Notes: generated from the letters alone by a model not told the origin. DNA of 64,000 nucleotides from Marinomonas sp. UCMA 3892 (GCF_012726345.1 NZ_PTXN01000002.1:310001-374000); one strand, 5' to 3'. Counted from the first letter of the stretch, positions 43,263 to 53,769 are shown. Translations and numbers: made by a program.

Positions 43263-44609
43263 ATGACAACTGCACAAGACACAATGCTACCTTGGCACGA
43301 AAGACAATCCGGTCATAAAAAATCCCGCGACAACGATTACCGCACACCTTACCAGCGCGACCGAGCCAGAATCATCCACAGCGCAGCATTTCGTCGCTTG
43401 CAATCCAAAACTCAAATTCTCGCTATCCGACAAAACGACTACAGCCGTACACGCTTAACACATTCCTTAGAAGTCGCCCAAATTGGCAACGGCATTGTTC
43501 ATCAACTTAAATTCAGTTCACCTGCCGATGCCGACTTTCAGCCTTGGCTCGCGGACGATGCTTTAATTGAAACCATTTGCCTAAGTCATGATATTGGCCA
43601 CCCACCCTTTGGCCACGGCGGAGAAGTCGCCCTTAACTACATGATGCAAACTCATGGCGGCTTTGAAGGTAATGCGCAATCACTAAGAATCCTAGGAAAA
43701 CGCGGTTCCTACTCACCTATCTATGGTATGGACGTCACCCGCCGTACGTTATTAGGAATTTTAAAATACCCCGTTTTACACACTAGCGTGGTCGGCAAAT
43801 ACCCAGAAAAACCAGCAAACTTCCGCCAATTCAAAGCCTCTAACTGGGCGCCACCAAAATGCGTCTACCAAGAAGAACAAGATTTACTAAACTGGATCAT
43901 CGAACCCTTTAGCCAAACCGACAAAAGCTTATTACAAGAAGTAAACCAAACTGATCCTGACAGCCACGCCAAAGCCAAACACGCCAGCTTTGACACCAGC
44001 ATAATGGATCTCGCCGACGACATCGCCTATGGCGTTCACGACCTAGAAGACGCCATCGTCCTCGGCATGGTCACCAAAGACATGTGGCTAGAACACCTAG
44101 AACCAAAACTCGCCGCCTTGGCGTCACCCTTTTTAGCTGAAAACCTAAACGACATTCGCACCCAACTGTTCAGCCGTCAAAGCCACCTTCGTAAAGAAGC
44201 CATTGGCAGCTTAGTCAGCTGGTTCATCACCTCTTGTCGAGTCATTGAAAAAGCCCAATTTGAACACCCATTACTGCGTTTTCAAGTGGGCTTGCCCGAA
44301 GGCCAACGTCAAGCCTTAAACTTGTTAAAACAATTTGAAATGCAACACATCATCCAACGCCCAGAAGTGCAAATGCTCGTCTACAAAGGCCAGCAAATGT
44401 TGTTGGAAATGTTTGAAGCCTACTCCGCCGATCCGAGCCGATTACTGCCAAGAGAAATCGCCAACGAATGGCAAAAAAGCCAAGATCGAGGAGAAAGCGG
44501 ACTTCGCATCATCTGCGACTACATGGCCTCCATGACCGACGACTACGCCAGCCGCATGTACAATAAGTTGTTTGTTCCGAGCTTGGGCTCGGTGTTTGAG
44601 CCAATGTAG
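43263..44609 (+). CDS. dGTPase-like deoxynucleoside triphosphate triphosphohydrolase
   Basis: 448 residues. HD-domain motifs are in order: SAAFRRLQSKTQ, RLTHSLEVAQIG, SHDIGHPPFGHGGE (metal-binding His-Asp) and MDLADDIAYGVHDLEDA. These enzymes hydrolyse dGTP or other dNTPs to the nucleoside and triphosphate. It belongs to the bacterial dGTPase-type-2-like proteins rather than E. coli Dgt by length. AAGAG precedes the ATG. Confidence 0.9.
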   Translation: MTTAQDTMLPWHERQSGHKKSRDNDYRTPYQRDRARIIHSAAFRRLQSKTQILAIRQNDYSRTRLTHSLEVAQIGNGIVHQLKFSSPADADFQPWLADDALIETICLSHDIGHPPFGHGGEVALNYMMQTHGGFEGNAQSLRILGKRGSYSPIYGMDVTRRTLLGILKYPVLHTSVVGKYPEKPANFRQFKASNWAPPKCVYQEEQDLLNWIIEPFSQTDKSLLQEVNQTDPDSHAKAKHASFDTSIMDLADDIAYGVHDLEDAIVLGMVTKDMWLEHLEPKLAALASPFLAENLNDIRTQLFSRQSHLRKEAIGSLVSWFITSCRVIEKAQFEHPLLRFQVGLPEGQRQALNLLKQFEMQHIIQRPEVQMLVYKGQQMLLEMFEAYSADPSRLLPREIANEWQKSQDRGESGLRIICDYMASMTDDYASRMYNKLFVPSLGSVFEPM

Positions 44610-44642
44610 TTGAGTTTAATTACAATTAGATTTGGAGCCAAA

Positions 44643-45315
44643 GGGATATTTGGCTCCGTTCAAACGCTTTGAATTCCTAAGCTTTTTTCCGCCCTGCTGG
44701 GCGTGTTACTTTTATCCAGATCCACAAAAGTAACCAAAAGGTCTCTTTAAGATCTTTAATGCCTGATTTTTGTCATCGAAGAATAGCTTTACCGACGCTC
44801 TAGGGCAGTAAGGCATAGATTGTTGTTGATATTGGTAGGAAGGATATTTTTAACTGACCCTGAAACTCCATAAAGTCGCGCAACTTCGTCGCGTCGAACA
44901 GACCTTCTTCGGTCTGCAGTGATGGAAAACAAAGACGTAGGGCGACATGAGGGAGGCACGACCGCTTTCTGTAATATAAGAGTGCCGATGAAAGCGAAGC
45001 TTTCATGCTCTAGAGTAGGTCGCGGCTTTGCCCGACGCGGAATTTAAACTCCATTCAAACGCTTTGTATTCCCGACCTTTTTTCCGCTCTGCTGAGCGGG
45101 TAACTTTTGTCCAGATCCACAAAAGTAACCAAAAGGTCTCTTTATCGGGCTTTCGCCCAAACGTCTTATTCATATTGTTTAACATCACGTCTAGCAACAC
45201 GATTTTTATCGTAAGGCATAGATTGAGCTTATTGTTCGAGAGAGTCCTTCCGTTAATGACTCTGAAACTCCATAAAGTCGCGCAACTCTGTTGCGTCGAA
45301 CTGGCTTCTTCGAGG
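44643..45315 (-). repeat. Inverted pair of hairpin-repeat units
   Basis: Two units of the same family as the arrays at 32.8 and 47.1 kb, here reversed. The conserved GTTCGACGCGACGAAG-type ends lie at ~44887-44901 and ~45285-45302. In the first unit the CCGCTC/GAGCGG stem is changed to CGCCC/GGGCG, preserving pairing. Confidence 0.88.
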
Positions 45316-45371
45316 TTGCAAATGCGGAAGACAATATCACGACAACATGCCTCGGGTGACGGAGACACGTC

Positions 45372-45392
45372 ATTCCCGCGAAGGCGGGAATC
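45372..45392. repeat. REP-like palindrome (CATTCCCGCGAAGGCGGGAAT)
   Basis: A perfect short palindrome of the CATTCCCGCG-type that is widespread in proteobacterial intergenic regions. Single copy here. Confidence 0.7.
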
Positions 45393-45454
45393 AATTTCTT
45401 ATGCTACTCAAAAGTTGGACTGAGAAGTTTCAGTACAGAAAGTGGCAGGCATAT

Positions 45455-46042
45455 TTAACACCGACTGCCCCTGCGTAACGTTCCAGAACAACGTTTTGCA
45501 CTGGGGTAACTCAACGGGTCAAACATCACTTCGCCATTTTGAAAGCTATCTTTATAAATACAGAGTATTGCTTCAACAAATTTCGGATTAATTTTTTGTA
45601 AATGCAGAGGAAGATCTTGAATATTTAAACTCTCCTTAGAAGTATCTAAATTTAAATTTCTTGCTCCTTTTAATGTACCGGCATGGAGATATATTTTTGT
45701 AGGTTCCAGACTGAAATAAGTTCCTAAACGTAAAGCCGCATCATAAACATAAAGTTTTCCAACTCCATGAATAGGTAACAAATTCTTTTTTAAACATTCA
45801 TATAGTGATTCAAAGTCCTTTATATTATCGAACGACATTTTTTTTAAAACCCTATGACTCTCATCACATGTTTGTTTTGTTATTCGATATTGATGGGGAA
45901 ATTTTTTTTCGTCTTTTCCATTACAATATGCCACTCTAGATAGCACATTACTAAAACTACTTGGCGGCTTAAAATCAGCTAATTCAGATTCTAAATTTAA
46001 CTGATGCTGAGTTTTGTAATGTTCGATTATTTTTTCTAGCAT
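45455..46042 (-). CDS. Protein of unknown function
   Basis: 195 residues, AT-rich coding unlike the neighbouring housekeeping genes. The only suggestive part is LLPIHGVGKLYVYDAALRLG near residue 90, which has a helix-hairpin-helix flavour (GVGKLYVYDAALRLG), followed by LEPTKIYLHAGTLKGARNL. The last residues (SAKRCSGTLRRGSRC) may be junk sequence, so the original stop could be lost. It lies between inverted hairpin-repeat clusters, suggesting recent acquisition. Confidence 0.6.
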   Translation of the reverse strand: MLEKIIEHYKTQHQLNLESELADFKPPSSFSNVLSRVAYCNGKDEKKFPHQYRITKQTCDESHRVLKKMSFDNIKDFESLYECLKKNLLPIHGVGKLYVYDAALRLGTYFSLEPTKIYLHAGTLKGARNLNLDTSKESLNIQDLPLHLQKINPKFVEAILCIYKDSFQNGEVMFDPLSYPSAKRCSGTLRRGSRC

Positions 46043-46233
46043 AATGATCTTATATATTTGATATTCATAAAATTTTCAGGAACGATGTTAATTTTTTTAC
46101 TATATTTAGTTTTTCATCTAACCACAAACTTATAACTGACTTCTTCGTGATTTCAGGTGCTGTAAGGTGACGCCTACTAATTACTAAGTCCCTTTCCCTT
46201 TTGTCTTCTTCAAAGGTAAGACGGAGGGTGGGG

Positions 46234-46791
46234 TTAGTCTCTTCTTTGGGTACTATTCAAATACATTATCTCTTCACCATATCCATGAGCATCATAGTTC
46301 ACAGACAATTCGTTCATAAAACCGTGAAGATAAGAAGCTTGGCGAATGGACACATTTTGGTTTCCCGATAGTTGTTGAATTAGTCCGCCAACTGAGAAAT
46401 GACGCTCCATGGAAGGAAAAACTAATTCGATAGGAAACCGTGGATTACAAACAACATTGCTTCTAATCTGCGAGCCGTAGTAACAAATCGCTTTTTTAAC
46501 AGCAGTGATGGACTCATCATCAGAAACATTCCAGATAGCTGAGGCGCCAACACTAAAGCCAATCAATAACACTTCGTCTTGTTGCTCCAGCAAGACTCGC
46601 TTCAATTTATCAGTGTAGGAACCCAAACCGACATTCTCAGAAAAATACGCATAAGCAGCCTCTTCGTTTTTAAAATTCATAAACTCTGAATCATATGGAT
46701 CTAAAATTAACGCGTCTTCGCTTATCTCTGCGGTAAAACGCTCAAGGGCTTCGGTTCTGCCAAAAATGTCTGAGAGCACGATGGTTTTCAT
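46234..46791 (-). CDS. Alpha/beta hydrolase-like protein (dienelactone hydrolase-like)
   Basis: About 185 residues from the ATG at 46791 (MKTIVLSDIFGRTEAL); an in-frame TTG at 46833 is the alternative. VLLIGFSVGASAIWNV is a nucleophile elbow (G-x-S-x-G), CYYGSQIRSN follows as in dienelactone hydrolases, and ASYLHGFMN may hold the His. The acid residue is unclear. Function unknown. It shares the island between hairpin-repeat clusters with the preceding unknown gene. Confidence 0.7.
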   Translation of the reverse strand: MKTIVLSDIFGRTEALERFTAEISEDALILDPYDSEFMNFKNEEAAYAYFSENVGLGSYTDKLKRVLLEQQDEVLLIGFSVGASAIWNVSDDESITAVKKAICYYGSQIRSNVVCNPRFPIELVFPSMERHFSVGGLIQQLSGNQNVSIRQASYLHGFMNELSVNYDAHGYGEEIMYLNSTQRRD

Positions 46792-47034
46792 TGATGTATC
46801 CAGTGGTATTTCTGCGTAAAGTTTGTCTGACAATATAACCTAGTTAAGGGTAACCTACATTTTTGTTTAATGCCTGTGATACGTAATTAACTAGAGAAAT
46901 CGCCTTTAAACTATTAAGCTTGCTTCCGTAATCTAGTGATTCGCCATGCAATACCATATGCCTATTAAGAAGATTAAACCCTTTTTCACTTTATTCCAGT
47001 TTTCTGTCGTCCAGAAGGACAGCCTACCTTAAAA

Positions 47035-48390
47035 ATGAAAGCTTCGCTTTCAACCGGCACATTACGCTACGCTAATGATGCCCTACGTTATGGTTTTACA
47101 CGATTAGCTACGAAGAAGTCAGTTCGACGCGACGAAGTTGCGCGACTTTATGGAGTTTCAGAGTCATTAACAGACAAAGTCTCTCGAACAGAAAAAACCA
47201 ATCTATGCCTCACGATAAAAATCGTGTTGCTAATCCAGAATTAAACAACGTGAATGAGACGTTTGGGCGATAGCCCGATAAAGCGAATTTTTGGTTACTT
47301 TTTGGGCGCTTGCAAAAAGTTACCCGCTCAGCAGAGCGGAATAAAGGCTGGGAATACAAAGCGTTTGAGTAGAACCAGATAAATTAAAAAAGCGGCTTCG
47401 ACGCGACGAAGTTGCGCGACTTTATGGAGTTTCAGGGTCAGTGTTTGAAGGTTTATCTCCCACCAAATAAACAATCTATGCCTTACGATAAAAATCGTGT
47501 TGCTAAACGCAACATTAAACAACGTGAATGAGACATTTGGGCGATAGCCCGATAAAGCGACCTTTTGGTTACTTTTGTGTCGCTAGACAAAAGTTACCCG
47601 CTCAGCAGAGCGGAATAAAGGTTGGGAATACAAAGCTGTTGAATGGAACCAAATAAATTAAAAAAGCGGCTTCGACGCGACGAAGTTGCGCGACTTTATG
47701 GAGTTTCAGAGTCATTAACAGACAAAGTCTCTCGAACAGAAAAGCCAATCTATGCCTTACGATAAAAATCGTTTTGCCAAACCAGTATTTAACAATATGA
47801 AGGAGACGTATGGGCGATAGCCCGATAAAGCGAATTTTTGGTTACTTTTTGGGCGCTTGCAAAAAGTTACCCGCTCAGCAGAGCGGAAAAAAGGTTGGGA
47901 ATACAAAGCGTTTGAATGGAAGCAAATAAGCTAAAAAAGCGGCTTCGACGCGACGAAGTTGCGCGACTTTATGGAGTTTCAGGGTCAGTTAAAAATACCT
48001 TTTCTAACATCCTAAAAAACAATCTATGCCTTACGATAAAAATCGTGTTGCTAATCCAGAATTAAACAACGTGAATGAGACGTTTGGGCGAAAGCCCGAT
48101 AGAGAGACCTTTTGGTTACTTTTGTGGATCTGGACAAAAGTTACCCGCTCAGCAGAGCGGAATAAAGGTCGGGGATACAAAGCGTTTGAATGGAACATGA
48201 ATTCCGCGTCGGGCTGAAGCCGCGACCTACAATGAAAGCTTCGCTTTCTTCGATGAAAGAAATCAGGCATTAAAGACCTTAAAGCGAATTTTTGGTTACT
48301 TTTTGGGCGCTTGCAAAAAGTTGCCCGCTCAGCAGAGCGGAAAAAAGGTGAGGAATACAAAGCGTTTGAACGGAAGCAAATAAAGAACAC
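47035..48390 (+). repeat. Tandem array 2 of the hairpin-rich repeat (4 full units, period ~274 bp, plus a partial)
   Basis: TTCGACGCGACGAAGTTGCG recurs at 47123, 47397, 47671 and 47944; a partial unit ends near 48380. Stem variants alternate: CTTTTTGGGCGCTTGCAAAAAG, CTTTTGTGTCGCTAGACAAAAG and CTTTTGTGGATCTGGACAAAAG (each given up to stem ends). Upstream 47035-47060 has the GAAAGCTTCGCTTTC hairpin. No credible gene lies inside. Confidence 0.9.
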
Positions 48391-48426
48391 CTTAAACAAA
48401 GTATTCTTCATTAATAAGTTCAGAGA

Positions 48427-49806
48427 TTACTGATAAGCGACCGCTCTTGCTGCAATATCACTTTGTTGGTTATGCATTTTCTTCAATCCTTTCAGGTTGA
48501 TCAATAGCATCGGCAGTACAATTAAAACAAAGGCGATGTTGGATAAAGGAACAGCCAGCCAAACACCGTCTATGCCGAGGTACTTTGGCAAAACGAATAG
48601 AAACGGAATCTGGATCAAGATATTACCAACCGAAACAAATAATGCTTGGGAACTTTTACCAACAGCGACGAAATAAATGGACGCCATAAATAAGAAGCCA
48701 TCTAAAAACAATGCCATTAGGTGAAGACGAATGCCATTTTTACTTGCGGCAACTAGAGCACTGTCTCCTGAGGCAAAGGCGCTGATAAAGAATTCTGGAA
48801 ACAGATTCAGCAGTATAATCAGTGCGATACCAGATCCGACGGTAACGGAAAACGCCAGTTTTACTGTCTTGATAATGCGATTGTATTGTTTAGCCCCTAA
48901 ATAATAACTCACTGGTGGCTGTAGACCGCTTACCAGCCCCTCGGCAAAGAAGTAATAACAGCTTGCTAGGTAGCCAACAATCGCAAAGGCCGCAAGTTGT
49001 GTGGTGTTGCCATAGGTCATAAATTGCAGATTATGGAACGCCATAACAAAGCTAAAATAGATAAACATCACTAAGTTGGATGATCCTAGCTGCACGATAC
49101 GAATAGCAATGGCTTTATCAAGCTGCTTGAGCGCCAGTTTAGTTTTCGCTTTGGATGATGTGAAATAGCGTAAACACAATATACAGGTAATGGATTGAGC
49201 AATTAAGGTGGCGATAGCCGCTCCTCTCAGCCCCATATCAAGGTAACCTAAAAAGATATAATCCAAGACTATGTTAGTTAAAGCCCCAGCCACAATAAAC
49301 ACGGTGGCGCGGTTTGGGCTGTCATCATTTCGCACAAGCATCGGCATGGCACTGGCACCAATAGAAATGAGCGCACCAAATGACATGGTCTGCACATAAC
49401 TCCAGCTCAGCTCTAGCGTCACACCTGTTGCGCCTTGCAAATTCAGCAACGTTTGTCCAAAAGCGATAAAAACAACGGTAGCTAATAAGCCAATCAAAAT
49501 GATCAAACACAATGACGTGACCAAGGTTGCCTGAGTTGCTGGCAGGTTGTTCTCACCTCGATAGTTAGACAAGACACTGCCTCCGCCCATTCCTACCAGC
49601 AAACCAAAGCCCATGATCAAGCCCAATAAGGGAATCGCCATATTGATTCCAGCCAATCCGTCAGCACCAACAAAGTGACCAACGAAAAAACCATCAATAA
49701 TCTGATACAGACCACTAACTAACATAGCAACAATGGAAGGAATGGCAAAACGCCAAAACGTACCAGCGACGGATTGTAACGGTTGAACCTGTGGAGCGGC
49801 TTGCAT
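48427..49806 (-). CDS. MATE-family efflux transporter
   Basis: 459 residues, 12 helices in two homologous halves (FAIPSIVAMLVSGLYQIIDGFFVGHFVG at the start of the first half, GSSNLVMFIYFSFV in the second). MATE pumps exchange cations for drugs or metabolites. Divergent from a LysR gene 82 bases away from its ATG, which is a natural candidate regulator. Confidence 0.88.
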   Translation of the reverse strand: MQAAPQVQPLQSVAGTFWRFAIPSIVAMLVSGLYQIIDGFFVGHFVGADGLAGINMAIPLLGLIMGFGLLVGMGGGSVLSNYRGENNLPATQATLVTSLCLIILIGLLATVVFIAFGQTLLNLQGATGVTLELSWSYVQTMSFGALISIGASAMPMLVRNDDSPNRATVFIVAGALTNIVLDYIFLGYLDMGLRGAAIATLIAQSITCILCLRYFTSSKAKTKLALKQLDKAIAIRIVQLGSSNLVMFIYFSFVMAFHNLQFMTYGNTTQLAAFAIVGYLASCYYFFAEGLVSGLQPPVSYYLGAKQYNRIIKTVKLAFSVTVGSGIALIILLNLFPEFFISAFASGDSALVAASKNGIRLHLMALFLDGFLFMASIYFVAVGKSSQALFVSVGNILIQIPFLFVLPKYLGIDGVWLAVPLSNIAFVLIVLPMLLINLKGLKKMHNQQSDIAARAVAYQ

Positions 49807-49932
49807 AACTTAAATATCCAGAAGGTAAAAAAACACAGGCATAATATATAAAATTGAGATATAAGAAAGTTAGTTACCATCCGTTTAATGGATGGATTAG
49901 GCAATATCCTATACCGCAAGAGCAACCATTTT

Positions 49933-50829
49933 ATGAGCAAAGAAATGAACTGGACATTGGATCAGTTACTGGCTTTTGTTACCGCCGCAGAGTTGGGATC
50001 TTTTTCAGCAGCAGCAAGACAATTACAAAAGGCACAATCACGTATTAGTAGCGCCATCTCTAATTTAGAATTGGATTTAGGGTTTGAGTTATTTGATCGC
50101 AGCTCTAAATTCCCCGTATTAACACCTTTAGGTAAAGAAATGCTTCCCGAGGCTCGAGCCGTGCTTAATCAGTGCTTGCGTCTAGACTCTCGTGCTTTAT
50201 CAGCAGCGAACAAAGAACCCATTTCATTACGCATCGCGCTAGATGAAGCCTTGCCATTGGAAACCATCCACTCTATTTTTTCTCAAGTTGGCGATTTATT
50301 TCCTAACACGCATTTAGTTATTACCAATGGGTCACAAGACGACATCGCCATAGCCATTGCTAATCAAAAAGCTGACATTGGTTTTATGATTAGCAACAGT
50401 GCTTTGCCACCAAAGTTAACTTTGCAGTCTTTGGGATATTTTAAAAAAATCCTGATTGTCGGTAAAAAGCACCCTCTTGCTAAAGAAAATATATTGAGTC
50501 TTGCGCAACTACAGCAATACCGTCAATTCGTACTATGCAATCGTTCAGGAGAAAACCGCGAAAATGCCCTAAGCCCAGATCATTGGGATTTAGACAGTTA
50601 TTATCTGATTTGTGAATTGGTAACGCAGAATCAAGGTTGGGCCATCGTACCTGAGCATATTGCCAAGGCACATTGGTTTTTTGAGCAAATAAAAATCGCC
50701 AAAAGTGACTTTTTAACGGATCAATTAATTGAAATAGGTATAGTGAAACGACTCGACAGCCCAAGTAATAAATTGACAGATTGGATCACTGAACAGATGC
50801 GCCACTTAACGGATAATCACTCTATTTAG
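49933..50829 (+). CDS. LysR-family transcriptional regulator
   Basis: About 298 residues from the ATG at 49933; the in-frame ATGs at 49888 and 49945 are alternatives. The winged helix is LLAFVTAAELGSFSAAARQLQKAQSRISSAISNLE, and a full effector domain follows (LRIALDEALPLETIHSIFS, ADIGFMISN). It is divergent from the MATE gene and probably controls it. Confidence 0.88.
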   Translation: MSKEMNWTLDQLLAFVTAAELGSFSAAARQLQKAQSRISSAISNLELDLGFELFDRSSKFPVLTPLGKEMLPEARAVLNQCLRLDSRALSAANKEPISLRIALDEALPLETIHSIFSQVGDLFPNTHLVITNGSQDDIAIAIANQKADIGFMISNSALPPKLTLQSLGYFKKILIVGKKHPLAKENILSLAQLQQYRQFVLCNRSGENRENALSPDHWDLDSYYLICELVTQNQGWAIVPEHIAKAHWFFEQIKIAKSDFLTDQLIEIGIVKRLDSPSNKLTDWITEQMRHLTDNHSI

Positions 50830-51361
50830 ATAATAAAAGCTTTTCAGCCAAGGTGTCTGGCAGCCCCCAGCTGTAGATGAATTCTTTTGTTTGGTTGCCA
50901 CAAGGTGTATGCCAATAAGAAGAGCCGATATTTTTAGCGCCAAGGGCTTCATAGAATCCAATGGCTTTGGCATTAGACTCTAAAACTTCTAAATATAAGT
51001 CTGTGTTTTTATAATGAGCCGCAGCCCAAGATACCACAGCGGCGAGTAATTGACGGCCAGTACCTTTGCCTTTATTACCCGATTTTACATGTAGGTTATC
51101 GATGATAGTGCCGAAAGTTGGATGATTATCGCCAAACGCACAAATGAAGCCGCATATATGGTCATCTATCTCAGCGACTAACACCAACTGGTTGGTTAAA
51201 GGGTTGTTTAGTCGAGATGTCCATACTGCTTGCCTATCAGTAAATACAATTTTTTCAAGGTACTCTTCAGACAAGACATCACGGTAATTGTCACGCCAAC
51301 TTTGGGCATGTAGGTTTGCAATACTGGACAGATCGTCTAAACACGCTTTTCGAATGATCAT
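50822..51361 (-). CDS. GNAT-family N-acetyltransferase
   Basis: 179 residues. IIRKACLDDLSSIANLHAQSW starts the fold; the acetyl-CoA loop is SGNKGKGTGRQLLAAVV (K-G-K-G-T-G, near residue 94), followed by LEVLESNAKAIGFYEALGA. Substrate unknown. Its 3' end overlaps the convergent LysR gene by 8 bases. Confidence 0.87.
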   Translation of the reverse strand: MIIRKACLDDLSSIANLHAQSWRDNYRDVLSEEYLEKIVFTDRQAVWTSRLNNPLTNQLVLVAEIDDHICGFICAFGDNHPTFGTIIDNLHVKSGNKGKGTGRQLLAAVVSWAAAHYKNTDLYLEVLESNAKAIGFYEALGAKNIGSSYWHTPCGNQTKEFIYSWGLPDTLAEKLLLSK

Positions 51362-51401
51362 ATTTTCATTCAGTTCCTATCAATCGTACTGATATTGATC
51401 A

Positions 51402-51908
51402 CTAGAAAAACTCTCTTCCAAGAATAAACACGTCTTCTTTAATCTGTTCATTCTGAGCAATATTCGGCAGCAATCCCCATTGATCAAATCCTTGGCGTTT
51501 GAAGAAGCCTTGGCTTTCGAGGTTGCTGGCATAGATGTAGGCAACGAGATGGGTGAAACCAAGTTCTGGTCGGTTCGTTTCTAGGTATTGAAATAACTGT
51601 GTGCCAATGCCTTTCCCCTGCCTGTTTGGTAATACATAGAAGCTGACCTCACAAGCAGTATCAAAAGCGGGTAAGCCATAAAAAGGTTCAACGGAGCACC
51701 AAGCAATCACATTGCCCTGTTCTTCTAGGACTAACATGGGATGGTTATCAGTGACGCTTTCTAGCCAGTCCATGACATCGATCAAACCAATATGATCTTG
51801 TCGATGGCCTGTGCTGGCAAAAAGGTCGCAGTGCTGAAAGATGTCTAATATCGCAGGGGCATCGTCTAATACCGCTAGACGAATTTCCCTGCTGTGACTA
51901 AGTGGCAT
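51402..51908 (-). CDS. GNAT-family N-acetyltransferase
   Basis: About 168 residues from the ATG at 51908, 7 bases after the DUF2333 stop; a longer frame overlaps that gene. The acetyl-CoA loop is LPNRQGKGIGTQLFQYLE (R-Q-G-K-G-I-G), followed by AYIYASNLESQGFFKRQGF. It matches PAT/Pat-like phosphinothricin-type acetyltransferases in outline (WCSVEPFYGLPAFDTACEVSFYV), but the substrate is unproven. Confidence 0.84.
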   Translation of the reverse strand: MPLSHSREIRLAVLDDAPAILDIFQHCDLFASTGHRQDHIGLIDVMDWLESVTDNHPMLVLEEQGNVIAWCSVEPFYGLPAFDTACEVSFYVLPNRQGKGIGTQLFQYLETNRPELGFTHLVAYIYASNLESQGFFKRQGFDQWGLLPNIAQNEQIKEDVFILGREFF

Positions 51909-51915
51909 TGCCGCG

Positions 51916-52932
51916 TTAGCCTTGTTCAAGCAAACGACGTAGGTCGATAATCGCGGTATTTGCACGTGCGATATAAGAAGCCATCACCAAAGAATGGTTC
52001 GCCAATACCCCAAATCCGCTGCCATTTAAAATAAACGGAGACCATACATTGGCTTGGGTCGCTTCTAGTTCACGAATAATTTGACGCAAGCTAACCAGTG
52101 CATTTTTGTCCTGTAAAGTGAAGATAAAATCCACTTCTACCGCACGTAACATGTGGATCAGTGCCCAGCTAGTGCCACGAGCCTCATAAAAAACATCATC
52201 TACTTTAGACCAAGGTGTTCGCACGTAACGGGTATTTTCGTCTGACTCCAACTGTGGTTTGTCTTCAATTACGCTTGCTGATAGACGCTGAGACAAGCTA
52301 CCAAGACGAGTACTGACATCTGATAACCAGTCTGAAAGGTTGTCGGCGCGAGCATAGAATTGCGCCTTGTTGTTAGTCTGTCCCGCCAAACGATCGAGGT
52401 ATTCCATTAGCTCTTTGTTACCACGGCGGTATTCGCTTTCACTGGATGGCAAAGCCCAACTTTTATTATCAAAGTTGAATTGTGGCTCAGCTATTTTTAA
52501 GTTTACATCTTCGGTTGATTGAGATTGAGAACGGCTAAACTCTTTTCGGAAGGCTCTTGCTAGATCACGAGACTGAACCAATACACCAAACTCCCACGCA
52601 GGCATGTTATCCATAAAAACACCTGGCGGCATAATGTCATTACTAATAAAACCGCCTGGTTTATCTAATAATGTTTCCACGATGGTGTGCAATGTGCTTG
52701 CGGTTGTGTAGCCAACAACAAGTTTTTTACTATTGTTTAAATAACCACGTTCTGTAGCCTTTTCTTTTGCGGTAGCAACCACATCAAATTGATCTGGTTC
52801 ACTGCTCCAATACATGCCTAAAAAACTAAGTAACACAGCGGCAATAAATACAGCAACCGCAGCGACTTTACCGATACTTGAGAAATTAAAGCTTGGCTTT
52901 AAACCTTGTAATTTATTCGCTAACCACGACAT
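51916..52932 (-). CDS. DUF2333 family membrane protein
   Basis: 338 residues. One N-terminal helix (VAAVAVFIAAVLLSFLGMYW) anchors a large periplasmic helical domain with the DUF2333 pattern: GYTTASTLHTIVETLLDKPGG, DNMPAWEFGVLVQSRDLARAFR and RGTSWALIHMLRAVEVDF. Found in marine and Pseudomonas-type gammaproteobacteria; function unknown. AGGT precedes the ATG. It follows the lipoprotein gene by 12 bases, so the two likely form an operon. Confidence 0.88.
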   Translation of the reverse strand: MSWLANKLQGLKPSFNFSSIGKVAAVAVFIAAVLLSFLGMYWSSEPDQFDVVATAKEKATERGYLNNSKKLVVGYTTASTLHTIVETLLDKPGGFISNDIMPPGVFMDNMPAWEFGVLVQSRDLARAFRKEFSRSQSQSTEDVNLKIAEPQFNFDNKSWALPSSESEYRRGNKELMEYLDRLAGQTNNKAQFYARADNLSDWLSDVSTRLGSLSQRLSASVIEDKPQLESDENTRYVRTPWSKVDDVFYEARGTSWALIHMLRAVEVDFIFTLQDKNALVSLRQIIRELEATQANVWSPFILNGSGFGVLANHSLVMASYIARANTAIIDLRRLLEQG

Positions 52933-52944
52933 TATTGACCTACC

Positions 52945-53769
52945 TTAATTTTGTTGTAATTCGACCATGTAATCAGCACGATGATATATCATCGCACGCA
53001 CACGAAATTCGGGAACACGGCTATTAATGATTTGATAAATCAAACGCGCTTCTTTGTCATTTGGCCAATAAATAGCGATGGGGCGATCCGCTGTTGCCAC
53101 TTCATCTATAATAGGCTGAATCTTTGCGATTATCTCTTCTTCACTCAAACTAAAAAGCGTTTCTGGCAGTAAAAACTGCCCCTCTTTTAGCACTTTTGGT
53201 TCTTTCGCCTCTGGCTTTATTTTTGAAATCTTAGCAGCCTGCTCTCGCTTCGCTTTCAAATCACTAACACGCGACGCCATTTCTACGATGGCAGGATCTT
53301 CAGGATTAACAGAACGTGCTGAATCTAAATATTTTGCGGCCTTCTTATAATCACCGTTTCTAGCTGCTTGCCATGCCCATTGCGTATAAACATCAACAAT
53401 GGCCGTAATGCCTTGAATGGCACGAAAATTACCAGGATCACGTCCTAGTGCAGCCTGAAAATACAAGTTAGCATTGTCGTCTACTGGCGTTAAAAATCTC
53501 TCTGCAGCTAAAGCTATTTCACCCTGCTCAATCAATCGCTGCGTTAATTGTTCAAAAGCCGTTGGAGCTTTGGCAGCTTTAGGTTGCTGTTTTTTTATCG
53601 TCACAGGCTTTTCAATATCAACTGATTTATTAACAGAAGACGTAGCCGCTATAGCTTGGGGGCCTTCCGCTTCTTGTAATGGCTGGCTTTTCTCTGTTGA
53701 CTTCACATTTTCCTGACAGCCTGTCAGGAAAGCTACAACAATTAGAAAAGAAACTAGGTTTTTACTCAA
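52945..53769 (-). CDS. Lipoprotein with TPR-like repeats
   Basis: 274 residues from a TTG start (AAGGGGGC just upstream). Lipobox LTGC puts Cys near residue 18. A Pro/Lys-rich linker leads to two TPR-like helices (ALGRDPGNFRAIQGITAIVDVY and NGDYKKAAKYLDSARSVNPEDPA). The C-terminus has an IYWPNDKEARLIYQIIN block of unknown type. Probably in an operon with DUF2333; the two may act together at the envelope. Confidence 0.75.
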   Translation of the reverse strand: MSKNLVSFLIVVAFLTGCQENVKSTEKSQPLQEAEGPQAIAATSSVNKSVDIEKPVTIKKQQPKAAKAPTAFEQLTQRLIEQGEIALAAERFLTPVDDNANLYFQAALGRDPGNFRAIQGITAIVDVYTQWAWQAARNGDYKKAAKYLDSARSVNPEDPAIVEMASRVSDLKAKREQAAKISKIKPEAKEPKVLKEGQFLLPETLFSLSEEEIIAKIQPIIDEVATADRPIAIYWPNDKEARLIYQIINSRVPEFRVRAMIYHRADYMVELQQN

